Shown: piece after piece, positions 23,678 through 30,254 of the stretch
Layout of the letters: each line of letters opens with the position of its first letter
Position numbering within the stretch: position 1 is the stretch's first letter
Assembly (NCBI GenBank): GCA_035455185.1
Contig: DATIFQ010000501.1
Location: forward strand, 1 to 51,500
Source of the DNA: JAEHDI01 sp035455185
GTDB lineage: Bacteria > Acidobacteriota > Terriglobia > Bryobacterales > Bryobacteraceae
DNA: 51,500 bases
Reading direction: 5' to 3'
Translations under genes and position numbers: made by a program
The notes under the pieces: model-generated
Seen by the model: the letters and a program-made list of their open reading frames with translations, nothing else
The model's database searches: none
Told to the model about the DNA's origin: nothing

Positions 23678-24205
23678 CTACTTCTTCCCGGTGCGGCTCC
23701 ACTCCCGGATCGCCGCGAGCTCGTCGGCGGGAATATGGAGGAACTCCAGGAATTTCTGGTGTTCCTCCGGCGCCATCTTTTCGAACTCCTTGTGCCACCG
23801 GTCCACGTCCGCTTCGGTGAACCCCGAAGCCTTCATGATGGAAACCCACTTCTCCTTATTCAGCACGTCTGACCTCCGGAACGAATGTCTGTTGAGGATT
23901 CTGAGGATCGCCCGCTGGTGATCGCGAAGCTGCTCGATCTCGGCATCCAGTTCCGTCAGCCGCCGTTTCAGGATGGAGGAAGCGTCGCTATTCGGGCGAT
24001 CGAAGATGTTACGGATATTGGCCAGGGAAACACCCGCCTTACGGTAGACGCAAATCTGTCGCAGGCGAGCCATCTCTCTGTCGCCGTAACGCCGGCAGTT
24101 GCCGCCCGTGCGCCCGGCAGGTTTGAGCACGCCGATCGATTCGTAATAGAGCACGGTACTGCGGGAAAGGCCGCAAGCCCGGGCCAATGTGGAAACGGTC
24201 AACAT
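23678..24205 (-). CDS. MerR-family transcriptional regulator
   Basis: The 175-residue protein has an N-terminal MerR winged helix-turn-helix (TVSTLARACGLSRSTVLYYE, then IGVLKPAGRTGGNCRRYGDR), a wing-2 and a dimerisation coiled coil (LTELDAEIEQLRDHQRAILR). The C-terminal effector domain of about 70 residues (KEKWVSIMKASGFTEADVDR, HKEFEKMAPEEHQKFLEFL) is helical and resembles TipA-type ligand domains, not metal-binding ones; no cysteine cluster is present. It probably senses a small molecule. ATG 24205 is preceded by GGAGGAAGG. No divergent target gene is adjacent, so autoregulation or a distant target is likely; a possible operator lies at 24225-24248. Confidence 0.85.
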   Translation of the reverse strand: MLTVSTLARACGLSRSTVLYYESIGVLKPAGRTGGNCRRYGDREMARLRQICVYRKAGVSLANIRNIFDRPNSDASSILKRRLTELDAEIEQLRDHQRAILRILNRHSFRRSDVLNKEKWVSIMKASGFTEADVDRWHKEFEKMAPEEHQKFLEFLHIPADELAAIREWSRTGKK

Positions 24206-24425
24206 CGTCCTTCCTCCACTCTGAACCCTACAGTTATAGACAGGTCAAGCGCAAAGAAACCCGGGACAGTACACTCATTTCTAGTTTCCGAGTTTCGTTC
24301 ATCACGGCTCGGTCAGAAGCTGAAAGCCTGGTGAGCCCTTGCCCGGCGTCGCAGAGAAGACGTCGCGACGAGTGATGCCACGGAGTTCCTGTATGGGAAC
24401 CAGAGTAGAATCAGCGCCCGGCCAG
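24206..24425. other. Intergenic region without a recognisable gene
   Basis: This gap between the VWFA gene's stop and the MerR start holds the possible MerR operator at its left end. No tRNA-like fold or repeat was seen, and no broken gene was recognised. An in-frame minus-strand reading ending TEP* runs through part of it but has no family signal. Confidence 0.4.
24225..24248 (-). promoter_or_regulatory. Possible MerR-type promoter/operator
   Basis: On the minus strand a TTGACC (-35 like) at 24248-24243 is followed by a stretch flanked by ACC and GGT (24225-24245). That is the outer symmetry of MerR-family operators that sit in long promoter spacers. The -10 element is weak (CAGAGT at a 19-base spacer) and the inner half-sites are poorly symmetrical. 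It lies 20-45 bp upstream of the regulator start, so autoregulation is the natural reading, at low confidence. Confidence 0.3.
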
Positions 24426-25508
24426 CTAATCCGGAACAGCGGCGAGCCAGTAGCCGGGGCGGGTCTGTATCTTGAGGTCGCGGCGGACGTTGCCGGAGGA
24501 TCCGAAAATCTGCACCTGGATCTCGTGGAACCCGGCCTCCATCTTGTTGTTCGGCATGTAGCTGACGAGGTACTGGCTGTGCAGTTCTTCGCCGATCCGC
24601 GAGATCGCGTTCTCGAGATCCCTCTCACGCGTAAAGGCGTACTCGCGGCCGCCGGTGAACTCGGTGAATACCTCAGCGGGGTTGTCCACGAAGACCGACT
24701 TCGCCTGGCGAAAGATCTCGACGAACAGCGGAAGGAAGCTCGCCGAGCTGCCTTCCAGACCGCTTACCTGACGAGCCGCCTCCGGCGTGGGAGGCACGCC
24801 AGCGGGAAGCGGACGCGCGCTCGGAGGAACGGGGTCCGGTCGGGGCGGTTGCGTCTTCGCCGTGAATGTCGTCATCATCCGGTTAATGTTCACCGTGTAG
24901 ATCAGGACGTTGGCGAGTTGCGCGCTGGTGAGAGCGTCACGCGCGCGGCCCTCGCTGCCGTTGTCCCGCGTCTCGCTGATCAGAAGAAGCACGCGGCGGT
25001 GGTCTGGAGGCCTCCGGGCGAGCATCCGGATGGCCGTCTGCGTCGCGTCGATCATTCGGTTGCTGGAAGCGCCGATCTTCAGGCTGTTGATCGCCTTGGA
25101 AATGTTGTCGGAGTCCGAGGTGAAGTCCTGGACGACGTCGACGCGGTGGGCGAATGAGATGATCGCCACTTCACCTTGCTCGCCAACCACCAGGCCCTGC
25201 AGCAGCGGCGCGATCTTCTGTATTTTCGGCAGGACCGCTTGCGTCGCCCAGCTCGTCTGTATGGCGACGACCAGCGAGATTGGGACGAAGGAAACGTCGA
25301 CCTTGATGTCCTGCGGCTTAGCGTTGTCAAGGAGGCGGAAATTCTCCGGTTGCAGGCCGTGAACGTAGCGTCCTTCGTGATCGGTCACCGTCACCGGCGC
25401 CGACACCACGTTTACGGTGGCGCGGAACACCTGGTCGGAAGTCTCCGGCTGTTGCGCCAGCAGTGCAACCGCCAGAAGCCCCAAACAAACGCATCGAATA
25501 GTGGTCAT
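24426..25508 (-). CDS. Secreted VWFA-domain protein (acidobacterial type)
   Basis: The 360-residue product has a signal peptide (CVCLGLLAVALLAQ). A short N-terminal domain (VFRATVNVVSAPVTVTDHEG, YVHGLQPENFRLLDN) follows, and then a von Willebrand A domain (SLVVAIQTSWATQAVLPKI, EVAIISFAHRVDVVQDFT, RVLLLISETRDNGSEGRARD). This combination is that of the acidobacterial VWFA-related family found in many copies in Solibacter-type genomes. The MIDAS motif DxSxS is not clean (AIQTSWAT), so metal binding may be altered. An insert of about 25 residues rich in Pro (TQPPRPDPVPPSARPLPAGV) splits the domain. The role is unknown; probably an exported adhesion or assembly protein. Confidence 0.82.
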   Translation of the reverse strand: MTTIRCVCLGLLAVALLAQQPETSDQVFRATVNVVSAPVTVTDHEGRYVHGLQPENFRLLDNAKPQDIKVDVSFVPISLVVAIQTSWATQAVLPKIQKIAPLLQGLVVGEQGEVAIISFAHRVDVVQDFTSDSDNISKAINSLKIGASSNRMIDATQTAIRMLARRPPDHRRVLLLISETRDNGSEGRARDALTSAQLANVLIYTVNINRMMTTFTAKTQPPRPDPVPPSARPLPAGVPPTPEAARQVSGLEGSSASFLPLFVEIFRQAKSVFVDNPAEVFTEFTGGREYAFTRERDLENAISRIGEELHSQYLVSYMPNNKMEAGFHEIQVQIFGSSGNVRRDLKIQTRPGYWLAAVPD

Positions 25509-25526
25509 GTTTTCAACTAGTTGACG

Positions 25527-26036
25527 TTAGGGACCGTACTTCGGTTTCACCGGGACGGCATGCTCAGTCTCGCCGCGCAACAACTCGAGAATGTGCGGCA
25601 CTAACTCCACGATAGCATCCAGGGACTCCACCGCGCCGCGCGGGGAGCCGGGAAGATTCACGATGAGCGTCTTTCCCCGTGTGCCGGCGATGCCCCGCGA
25701 AAGAACGGCCAGCGGCGTCGAGTTCCGGCCGTGGGCGCGCATGACCTCGCCCAGCCCGGGGATCTCTTTCTCGATGACGCTCCGCGTCGCTTCGGGCGTC
25801 ACGTCGCGAGCGGCAACACCGGTGCCGCCGGTGGTGAAAATGGCTGAAATGCGGCCGCCGTCGGTGAGAGCGGCTAGCCGAGCGGCGATGATTTCAGCCT
25901 CATCGGGAAGCACTTCCAGCACCGCAACCTGCCACCCGGCTTCTTTCAGCCGGCGCTTCACGGCAGGTCCCGAAAGGTCACTGCGGCTTCCCGCGTGGGC
26001 CGAGTCACTGATCGTCAGGACAGCCACTCGAATCAT
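25527..26036 (-). CDS. mogA: Molybdenum cofactor biosynthesis protein MogA/MoaB
   Basis: The 169-residue protein has the molybdopterin-binding fold: VAVLTISDSAHAGSRSDLSG, TTGGTGVAARDVTPEAT, ILSRGIAGTRG-like and PGSPRGAVESLDAI. MogA adenylates molybdopterin before molybdenum insertion by MoeA; MoaB is the equivalent in other organisms. The gene's ATG overlaps the moaC stop by four bases and completes the moeA-moaC-mogA operon, so it serves the same pathway. The operon has no moaA, moaD or moaE, so those steps must be encoded elsewhere. Confidence 0.9.
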   Translation of the reverse strand: MIRVAVLTISDSAHAGSRSDLSGPAVKRRLKEAGWQVAVLEVLPDEAEIIAARLAALTDGGRISAIFTTGGTGVAARDVTPEATRSVIEKEIPGLGEVMRAHGRNSTPLAVLSRGIAGTRGKTLIVNLPGSPRGAVESLDAIVELVPHILELLRGETEHAVPVKPKYGP

Positions 26037-26515
26037 GCTTTCCTTCCGCGAGCCGGGCGCCGGAAGTCTCCACTCTTACCGCCGGTCTTCTCGATCAGAT
26101 AGACGTCCTGGATCTCGATCGACTTGTCCAGAGCCTTGGTCATGTCGTACACCGTGAGAGCCGCCACCGACGCCGCGGTGAGCGCTTCCATCTCCACTCC
26201 AGTGGGCCCGGTTGTCGAGGCCGTGGCGACGATTCGCACCCCGTCCCTCTCCACGCGCACGTCCACGTCGGCATGACTGACCATCAGCGGGTGGCAAAGA
26301 GGAATCAGTTCGGACGTTCTCTTGGCGGCGGCGATGCCCGCGATGCGGGCGATCTCGAGCGGATTCCCCTTCGGGTTTTCCGGCAGCTTCCGCAGCACCG
26401 CGCGCCGGATACGGACAAACGCCTGCGCGGACGCGGTACGTTTGGTGTCCGGCTTGTCGGACACATCCACCATTCGGGCGGCGCCGGCGTCGTCATAGTG
26501 CGACAGCTTCTTCAT
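26033..26515 (-). CDS. moaC: Cyclic pyranopterin monophosphate synthase
   Basis: The 160-residue protein matches MoaC, which with MoaA turns GTP into cyclic pyranopterin monophosphate, the first stage of molybdenum cofactor synthesis. Signatures are ELIPLCHPLMVSHADVDVRV, TTGPTGVEMEALTAASVAAL, TVYDMTKALDK, and a catalytic-type lysine near the C-terminal EKTGGKSG. The start at 26515 overlaps the moeA stop by four bases (ATGA), and its own stop overlaps mogA, so all three are translationally linked. An upstream ATG at 26551 would sit inside moeA and adds a non-conserved N-terminus. Confidence 0.95.
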   Translation of the reverse strand: MKKLSHYDDAGAARMVDVSDKPDTKRTASAQAFVRIRRAVLRKLPENPKGNPLEIARIAGIAAAKRTSELIPLCHPLMVSHADVDVRVERDGVRIVATASTTGPTGVEMEALTAASVAALTVYDMTKALDKSIEIQDVYLIEKTGGKSGDFRRPARGRKA

Positions 26516-27714
26516 TTGAGCAACACTCCGATGAGCTCCCCGGCCGCCCAATGCTCGCGCTCGGGATCGGCGACAAGAAACACGTTGGCGCGGGCCAGCG
26601 CAGGAACGTCCGAGGATCCCTGCCAGGGAAGGGGCATCACTTCGGCCCCGTCCGGACTCAGAAGCGCCGGCAGAAAGCGCGTCAGACCGGTCTTGTGCCG
26701 GAAGTCCTTCGTAAGACGGGCCTGAAAGATCGGAAGCGCGACGCCGCTTTGCCCGCCAAGCAGTTCGACGGCGGCCGAAGCGAAGAGACGAAACGTCACC
26801 ATGGTCGAAGCGGGATTCCCTGGAAGCCCGAAGAAGAACGTTCCGCGCGCGCGCCCGAACACGAGAGGCTGGCCGGGCTGAATGAGGACACGGTCGAAGT
26901 GAAACTCCGCGCCGAGGCCGGCCAGGACCCGTTCGACGATGTCGTACTTTCCCGCGGAAACTCCGCCCGACAGCAGAAGCAGATCGGCGCCCAGGCCGCG
27001 CTCGACGAGCTTGCGCGTCGCCTCGTGCTCGTCACGGGCTACCGGAAGGATCTCTGGGGTGCCGCCGGCCACGGAGACCTGAACTGCCAGCGAGAAGGCG
27101 TTGGAGTTTCGCACTTGGTGGTCGAGCGCCTCCTCCCCGACGGGCACGACCTCGTCGCCGGTGGCAACGATGGCGACGCGGGGCTTTGCGTACACCTTTA
27201 TCGCGGTCTTGCCAATGGTTGCCGCCAGTGCAATGGTGCTGAAGTCGAGTCGCCGTCCCGGCTCGAGAAGGCGGGCGCCGCGGCGAGCTTCCGAGGCTCT
27301 CGGATTCACAAACTGGCCCGGCTTCGTGTCGCCTTCCACAACCACGAAGCCGCCGTCCCGCCGCACGTGCTCGACCATCACGACGGTGTCGGCGCCTTCC
27401 GGCAGGGGCGCTCCAGTCATGATCTCGACTGCCTCGCCCGGCCCGACAACGCCCTTGTAGACCTCGCCCGCGCGGACTTCACCGACAATCCTGAGGCGTC
27501 CGGGAAGGTCGGCGTGCCACACGGCAAAACCGTCTCGAATGGAGCGTGCTAGCGGCGGGTAGTCGCGGTCCGCCACGAGGTCTTCCGCGAGAACGCGGTC
27601 GGCGGCGTCGAGCAAGCGCGCTTGTTCGACCCGCGGCTGCGGACGCGCCGCGGTGATCATCGAGCGGACGCACTCCCGTGCCTCCCGAAAGGAAAGAGTC
27701 GGCACGAAGTTCAT
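26512..27714 (-). CDS. moeA: Molybdopterin molybdotransferase MoeA
   Basis: The 400-residue protein is MoeA (gephyrin E-domain type), which inserts molybdate into adenylated molybdopterin. Visible motifs are SIRDGFAVW, EIMTGAPLPEGADTVVM, VAIVATGDEVVPVGE, LLSGGVSAGKYD (the SGGVS loop), and GLPGNPASTMVTF. The domains are in the usual order, with a beta-barrel at the C-terminus (about 330-400). It is the first gene of moeA-moaC-mogA. The ATG at 27714 is the only sensible start. It is divergent from the histidine kinase gene, with about 76 bp between starts. Molybdoenzymes such as formate or sulfite dehydrogenases are not encoded nearby. Confidence 0.95.
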   Translation of the reverse strand: MNFVPTLSFREARECVRSMITAARPQPRVEQARLLDAADRVLAEDLVADRDYPPLARSIRDGFAVWHADLPGRLRIVGEVRAGEVYKGVVGPGEAVEIMTGAPLPEGADTVVMVEHVRRDGGFVVVEGDTKPGQFVNPRASEARRGARLLEPGRRLDFSTIALAATIGKTAIKVYAKPRVAIVATGDEVVPVGEEALDHQVRNSNAFSLAVQVSVAGGTPEILPVARDEHEATRKLVERGLGADLLLLSGGVSAGKYDIVERVLAGLGAEFHFDRVLIQPGQPLVFGRARGTFFFGLPGNPASTMVTFRLFASAAVELLGGQSGVALPIFQARLTKDFRHKTGLTRFLPALLSPDGAEVMPLPWQGSSDVPALARANVFLVADPEREHWAAGELIGVLLK

Positions 27715-27790
27715 TCTAGCAACCAGGAAGTTGACTCACTTGCACACTGAGAGATTCGACAGGTGCTGTAATCTCGGTAGGGGCGGCTTT

Positions 27791-29254
27791 ATGCGAGCGG
27801 AGACCAGCAACTTCATCCGAAGGTTCAGTCGGGTATGCCTGTCGGCCGGTATTGCTGGAGGGATCGCGTTCTTGGATTCCAGGTTCGCTCACGTCAACAG
27901 CACGACAGTGGCTCTGATGCTGGTGCTGGTCGTGCTGGCAGTCGCTACCAGGTGGGGACTTCCGGAATCAATGGGCGCCTCTGTGGCCGGGATGCTCTGT
28001 CTCAACTACTTTTTCCTGCCGCCTGTAGGCAAGTGGACAATCGCGGACCCTCAGAACTGGGTGGCGTTGTGCGTGTTCGTGATCACCGCGGTCGTAGCGA
28101 GTCAGCTTTCGGCAAGCGCGAAACGCCGGACTGCCGAGGCCAACAGCCGCCGGCGAGAGATGGAACGCCTTTATGTGTTGAGCAGGTCACTCATGCGGAT
28201 GGATACGGAATCTCCGTTCGCGCGGCAGATCGTGTCCCGTATTGCCGAGGTGTTCGCGCTGGACCGTGTGGTCTTCTATGACCGTGACGACGATGCGGTC
28301 TATGGACCGGGGTCTGTGGATGTGGCTTCCATGGAAGGTCCGCTGAAGGAGTCGGTGGTTGGAGGAACCTCAACCGTGATTAATGAGTGCGGGGCGACGG
28401 TGTCTCCCGTTAACCTCGGCAGCGTGGTGATCGGCAGCCTGGCGCTGCCAACGGAGAGCATGTCGGGATCCGCCCGGCGCGCGATCACGCAACTTGCGGC
28501 GATCGCCCTGGACCGCGCCCGGGGCCAGGAGGCGGCGAGTCGCGCCGAAGCCGCCCGGCTGAGCGAGGAACTGAAATCCACCATGCTCGATGCTCTCGCC
28601 CACGAGCTCAAGACTCCGCTGACCTCCATCAAGGCGGCGGTTACCGCGGTTCTGGGCTGCAATTCGTCTGTGCCCACGCAAACGGAACTTCTGCAGGTCA
28701 TCGATGAGGAGACCGATCGTGTCACGTCGATGGTCACGGAAGCCATTCAGGTGGCCCGGATCGAGGCGGGACAGATTGAGCTGCGAAAGGCCCCGCACTC
28801 AATGGCCGCGCTCGTCCGGCAGGTGCTTTCCCTGTTCTCCGGCTGCCTTGAGTCGAGAACCGTCGAGGTGCAGGTGAGCGAATCTCTCCCGCCGGTTGAG
28901 GCCGACGCGGAACTGGTGCGCATCGTCATCCGGCAACTTGTGGACAACGCCGCCAAGTACTCACCCCCTGCTTCGCCGATTTCGATCCGGGCGATGCAGC
29001 GCGGCGAGTCGATTGTGCTGAGCGTCGCCGACCGGGGTCCGGGAATCTCCGGGCCGGACCGTGAACGGATTTTCGAGAGATTCTATCGTGGGCATGCCGG
29101 CCGTGGACCGGTCTCGGGTACCGGCATGGGGCTGGCAATAGCGAGGGAAATCATCCGGGCTCACAACGGGGAGATCGGCGTGGAAAGCCAGTTGGGGCGG
29201 GGTAGCGAGTTCCATTTCTCTCTGCCGGTGGCCCGTGCGGAAGCAGAACCATGA
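27791..29254 (+). CDS. KdpD-like sensor histidine kinase lacking N-terminal KdpD and USP domains
   Basis: The 487-residue protein has four closely spaced transmembrane helices of the DUF4118 type (residues about 14-115). A GAF-like or linker region follows, then HisKA with the phosphoacceptor His271 in DALAHELKTPLTSIK, an N box (VIRQLVDNAAKYSP) and G boxes (VADRGPGISG, GTGMGLAIAREII). This is the core of KdpD, but the N-terminal cytoplasmic KdpD domain and USP domain (about 400 residues in E. coli) are missing. KdpD senses potassium shortage or osmotic stress. Its neighbour is a KdpE-like regulator with a four-base overlap, and a putative K+ transporter lies downstream. No kdpFABC is nearby. 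The start at 27791 removes an unlikely N-terminal extension; the Shine-Dalgarno (GGGGCGG) is weak. Confidence 0.88.
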   Translation: MRAETSNFIRRFSRVCLSAGIAGGIAFLDSRFAHVNSTTVALMLVLVVLAVATRWGLPESMGASVAGMLCLNYFFLPPVGKWTIADPQNWVALCVFVITAVVASQLSASAKRRTAEANSRRREMERLYVLSRSLMRMDTESPFARQIVSRIAEVFALDRVVFYDRDDDAVYGPGSVDVASMEGPLKESVVGGTSTVINECGATVSPVNLGSVVIGSLALPTESMSGSARRAITQLAAIALDRARGQEAASRAEAARLSEELKSTMLDALAHELKTPLTSIKAAVTAVLGCNSSVPTQTELLQVIDEETDRVTSMVTEAIQVARIEAGQIELRKAPHSMAALVRQVLSLFSGCLESRTVEVQVSESLPPVEADAELVRIVIRQLVDNAAKYSPPASPISIRAMQRGESIVLSVADRGPGISGPDRERIFERFYRGHAGRGPVSGTGMGLAIAREIIRAHNGEIGVESQLGRGSEFHFSLPVARAEAEP

Positions 29255-29946
29255 GCGCTCGCATTCTGGTGGTAGACGACGAACCGCAAATCCGGCGAGT
29301 CATGCGTGCCACGCTGACCGCTCAGGGCTACACCGTCTCCGATGCCAGGAGCGGTGAAGAGGCACTGGAGAAACTCGGCCAATCGCCCCAGGATCTTGTT
29401 CTGCTGGATGTCAACATGCCGGGGTTGGGTGGGCTTGCCGCATGCCGAGCCATCCGTGCGGGATTCGACGTGAGCATCATCATGCTCACGGTGCGTAACG
29501 CCGAGAAAGACAAGGTGGAAGCGCTGGATGCAGGCGCCGACGACTACGTCACCAAGCCGTTCGGAACACCTGAGCTTCTCGCCAGGATTCGCGCGGCGCT
29601 CCGCCGGTCAGCCTCGATTGCGCCGGCCGGCGCCCAGCCGATGACCATTGGTGAGTTCATGATCGATTTTCAGGGACGTCAGGTCGTGATCGGCGAACGG
29701 CACACACGCCTGACACCGAAGGAATTCGACCTGCTGTGGCACTTCGTGACACATGCCAACCGGACGATCACTCACCGCGATCTGCTCCAGGCCGTCTGGG
29801 GGCTGGAGTACGGCGGTGAAGTGGAGTATCTCAGAGTATTCGTCAATCAGTTGAGAAAGAAGATTGAACCTGATCCCGCCAATCCGAAATACCTTCTCAC
29901 AAAGCCTTGGGTAGGCTACCGCTTCCAGTTGCCCGGCCAGCGCTGA
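29251..29946 (+). CDS. OmpR-family response regulator, KdpE-like
   Basis: The 231-residue protein has a receiver domain with Asp9, Asp10 and the phosphorylated Asp53 (VLLDVNMPG), a switch Thr in IIMLTVRNAEKDK and Lys in YVTKPFGTPELL. A winged-helix DNA-binding domain follows (LTPKEFDLLWHFVTHANRTI, LLQAVWG, YLRVFVNQLRKKIEPDPANP). The QLRKKIEPDP and KPWVGYRF sequence is of the KdpE type. It should be phosphorylated by the kinase encoded immediately upstream (four-base overlap). Its target is unknown; the nearest candidates are its own operon and the transporter gene that starts 308 bp later. A binding site was not found by eye. Confidence 0.92.
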   Translation: MSARILVVDDEPQIRRVMRATLTAQGYTVSDARSGEEALEKLGQSPQDLVLLDVNMPGLGGLAACRAIRAGFDVSIIMLTVRNAEKDKVEALDAGADDYVTKPFGTPELLARIRAALRRSASIAPAGAQPMTIGEFMIDFQGRQVVIGERHTRLTPKEFDLLWHFVTHANRTITHRDLLQAVWGLEYGGEVEYLRVFVNQLRKKIEPDPANPKYLLTKPWVGYRFQLPGQR

Positions 29947-30092
29947 TTCCCGTTTCTCTTTATGCCTTCTTTACGATTCTGCCTCTAGCCTGTAGTCGTG
30001 TGAGGCGTACGTGCGAGTGATCTTAGCGCGCGCTTTACAAGGGCCCCGACCAGACGGGAAGGGCCCAGACCGGGTGTAGAGGAGGCTTCGGA

Positions 30093-30211
30093 GATTCGAG
30101 TGCCGAACTCAAGCCATTGAGGCGGGGGACCCAAGTATTTGGGGCGCAGTCCGAACTCGCGGACGGGGTACTTTCGAGCCCTAGCCCGTCAGCTAACCTC
30201 GCAGGCGAATT
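30093..30211 (+). ncRNA. c-di-AMP riboswitch (ydaO/yuaA type)
   Basis: This leader carries the conserved core of the c-di-AMP riboswitch family. From 30101 it reads TGCCGAACTC. GGCGGGGGACCCAA follows, then TTTGGGGCGCAGTCC, a variable hairpin (GTCCGAACTCGCGGAC), GGGGTACTTTCGAGCCC, and the highly conserved CCCGTCAGCTAACCTCGCAGGCGA ending near 30207. P1 can form between TGCC (30101-30104) and GGCG (30204-30207), and ATTCG/CGAAT extends it. It lies just upstream of an APC-superfamily transporter gene, the same arrangement as ydaO (kimA) and ktr genes in Firmicutes. The ligand is expected to lower expression when c-di-AMP is high, which would reduce potassium uptake. The regulatory direction is inferred from the family. 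Confidence 0.85.
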
Positions 30212-30217
30212 TGAAAG

Positions 30218-30240
30218 TCACCCTCGACGAAAAAGGGTGA
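30218..30240 (+). promoter_or_regulatory. Hairpin between riboswitch and start, possible expression platform
   Basis: TCACCCT (30218-30224) pairs with AGGGTGA (30234-30240) across a nine-base loop. The stem ends directly at the GGAAGGA Shine-Dalgarno (30241-30247) of the transporter. There is no T-tract, so this looks like translational control rather than an intrinsic terminator. Confidence 0.5.
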
Positions 30241-30254
30241 GGAAGGAATTTCCC

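Noticed and set aside
30051..30066. GGGCCC repeats upstream of the riboswitch as a terminator
   Set aside because: The palindromes have no T-tract and no gene ends in the immediate vicinity except the regulator about 100 bp earlier; I could not support a role.
30117..30254. N-terminal extension of the transporter from an ATG at 30117
   Set aside because: It would translate the conserved riboswitch core. The GTG at 30255 has a proper Shine-Dalgarno and precedes the membrane part.
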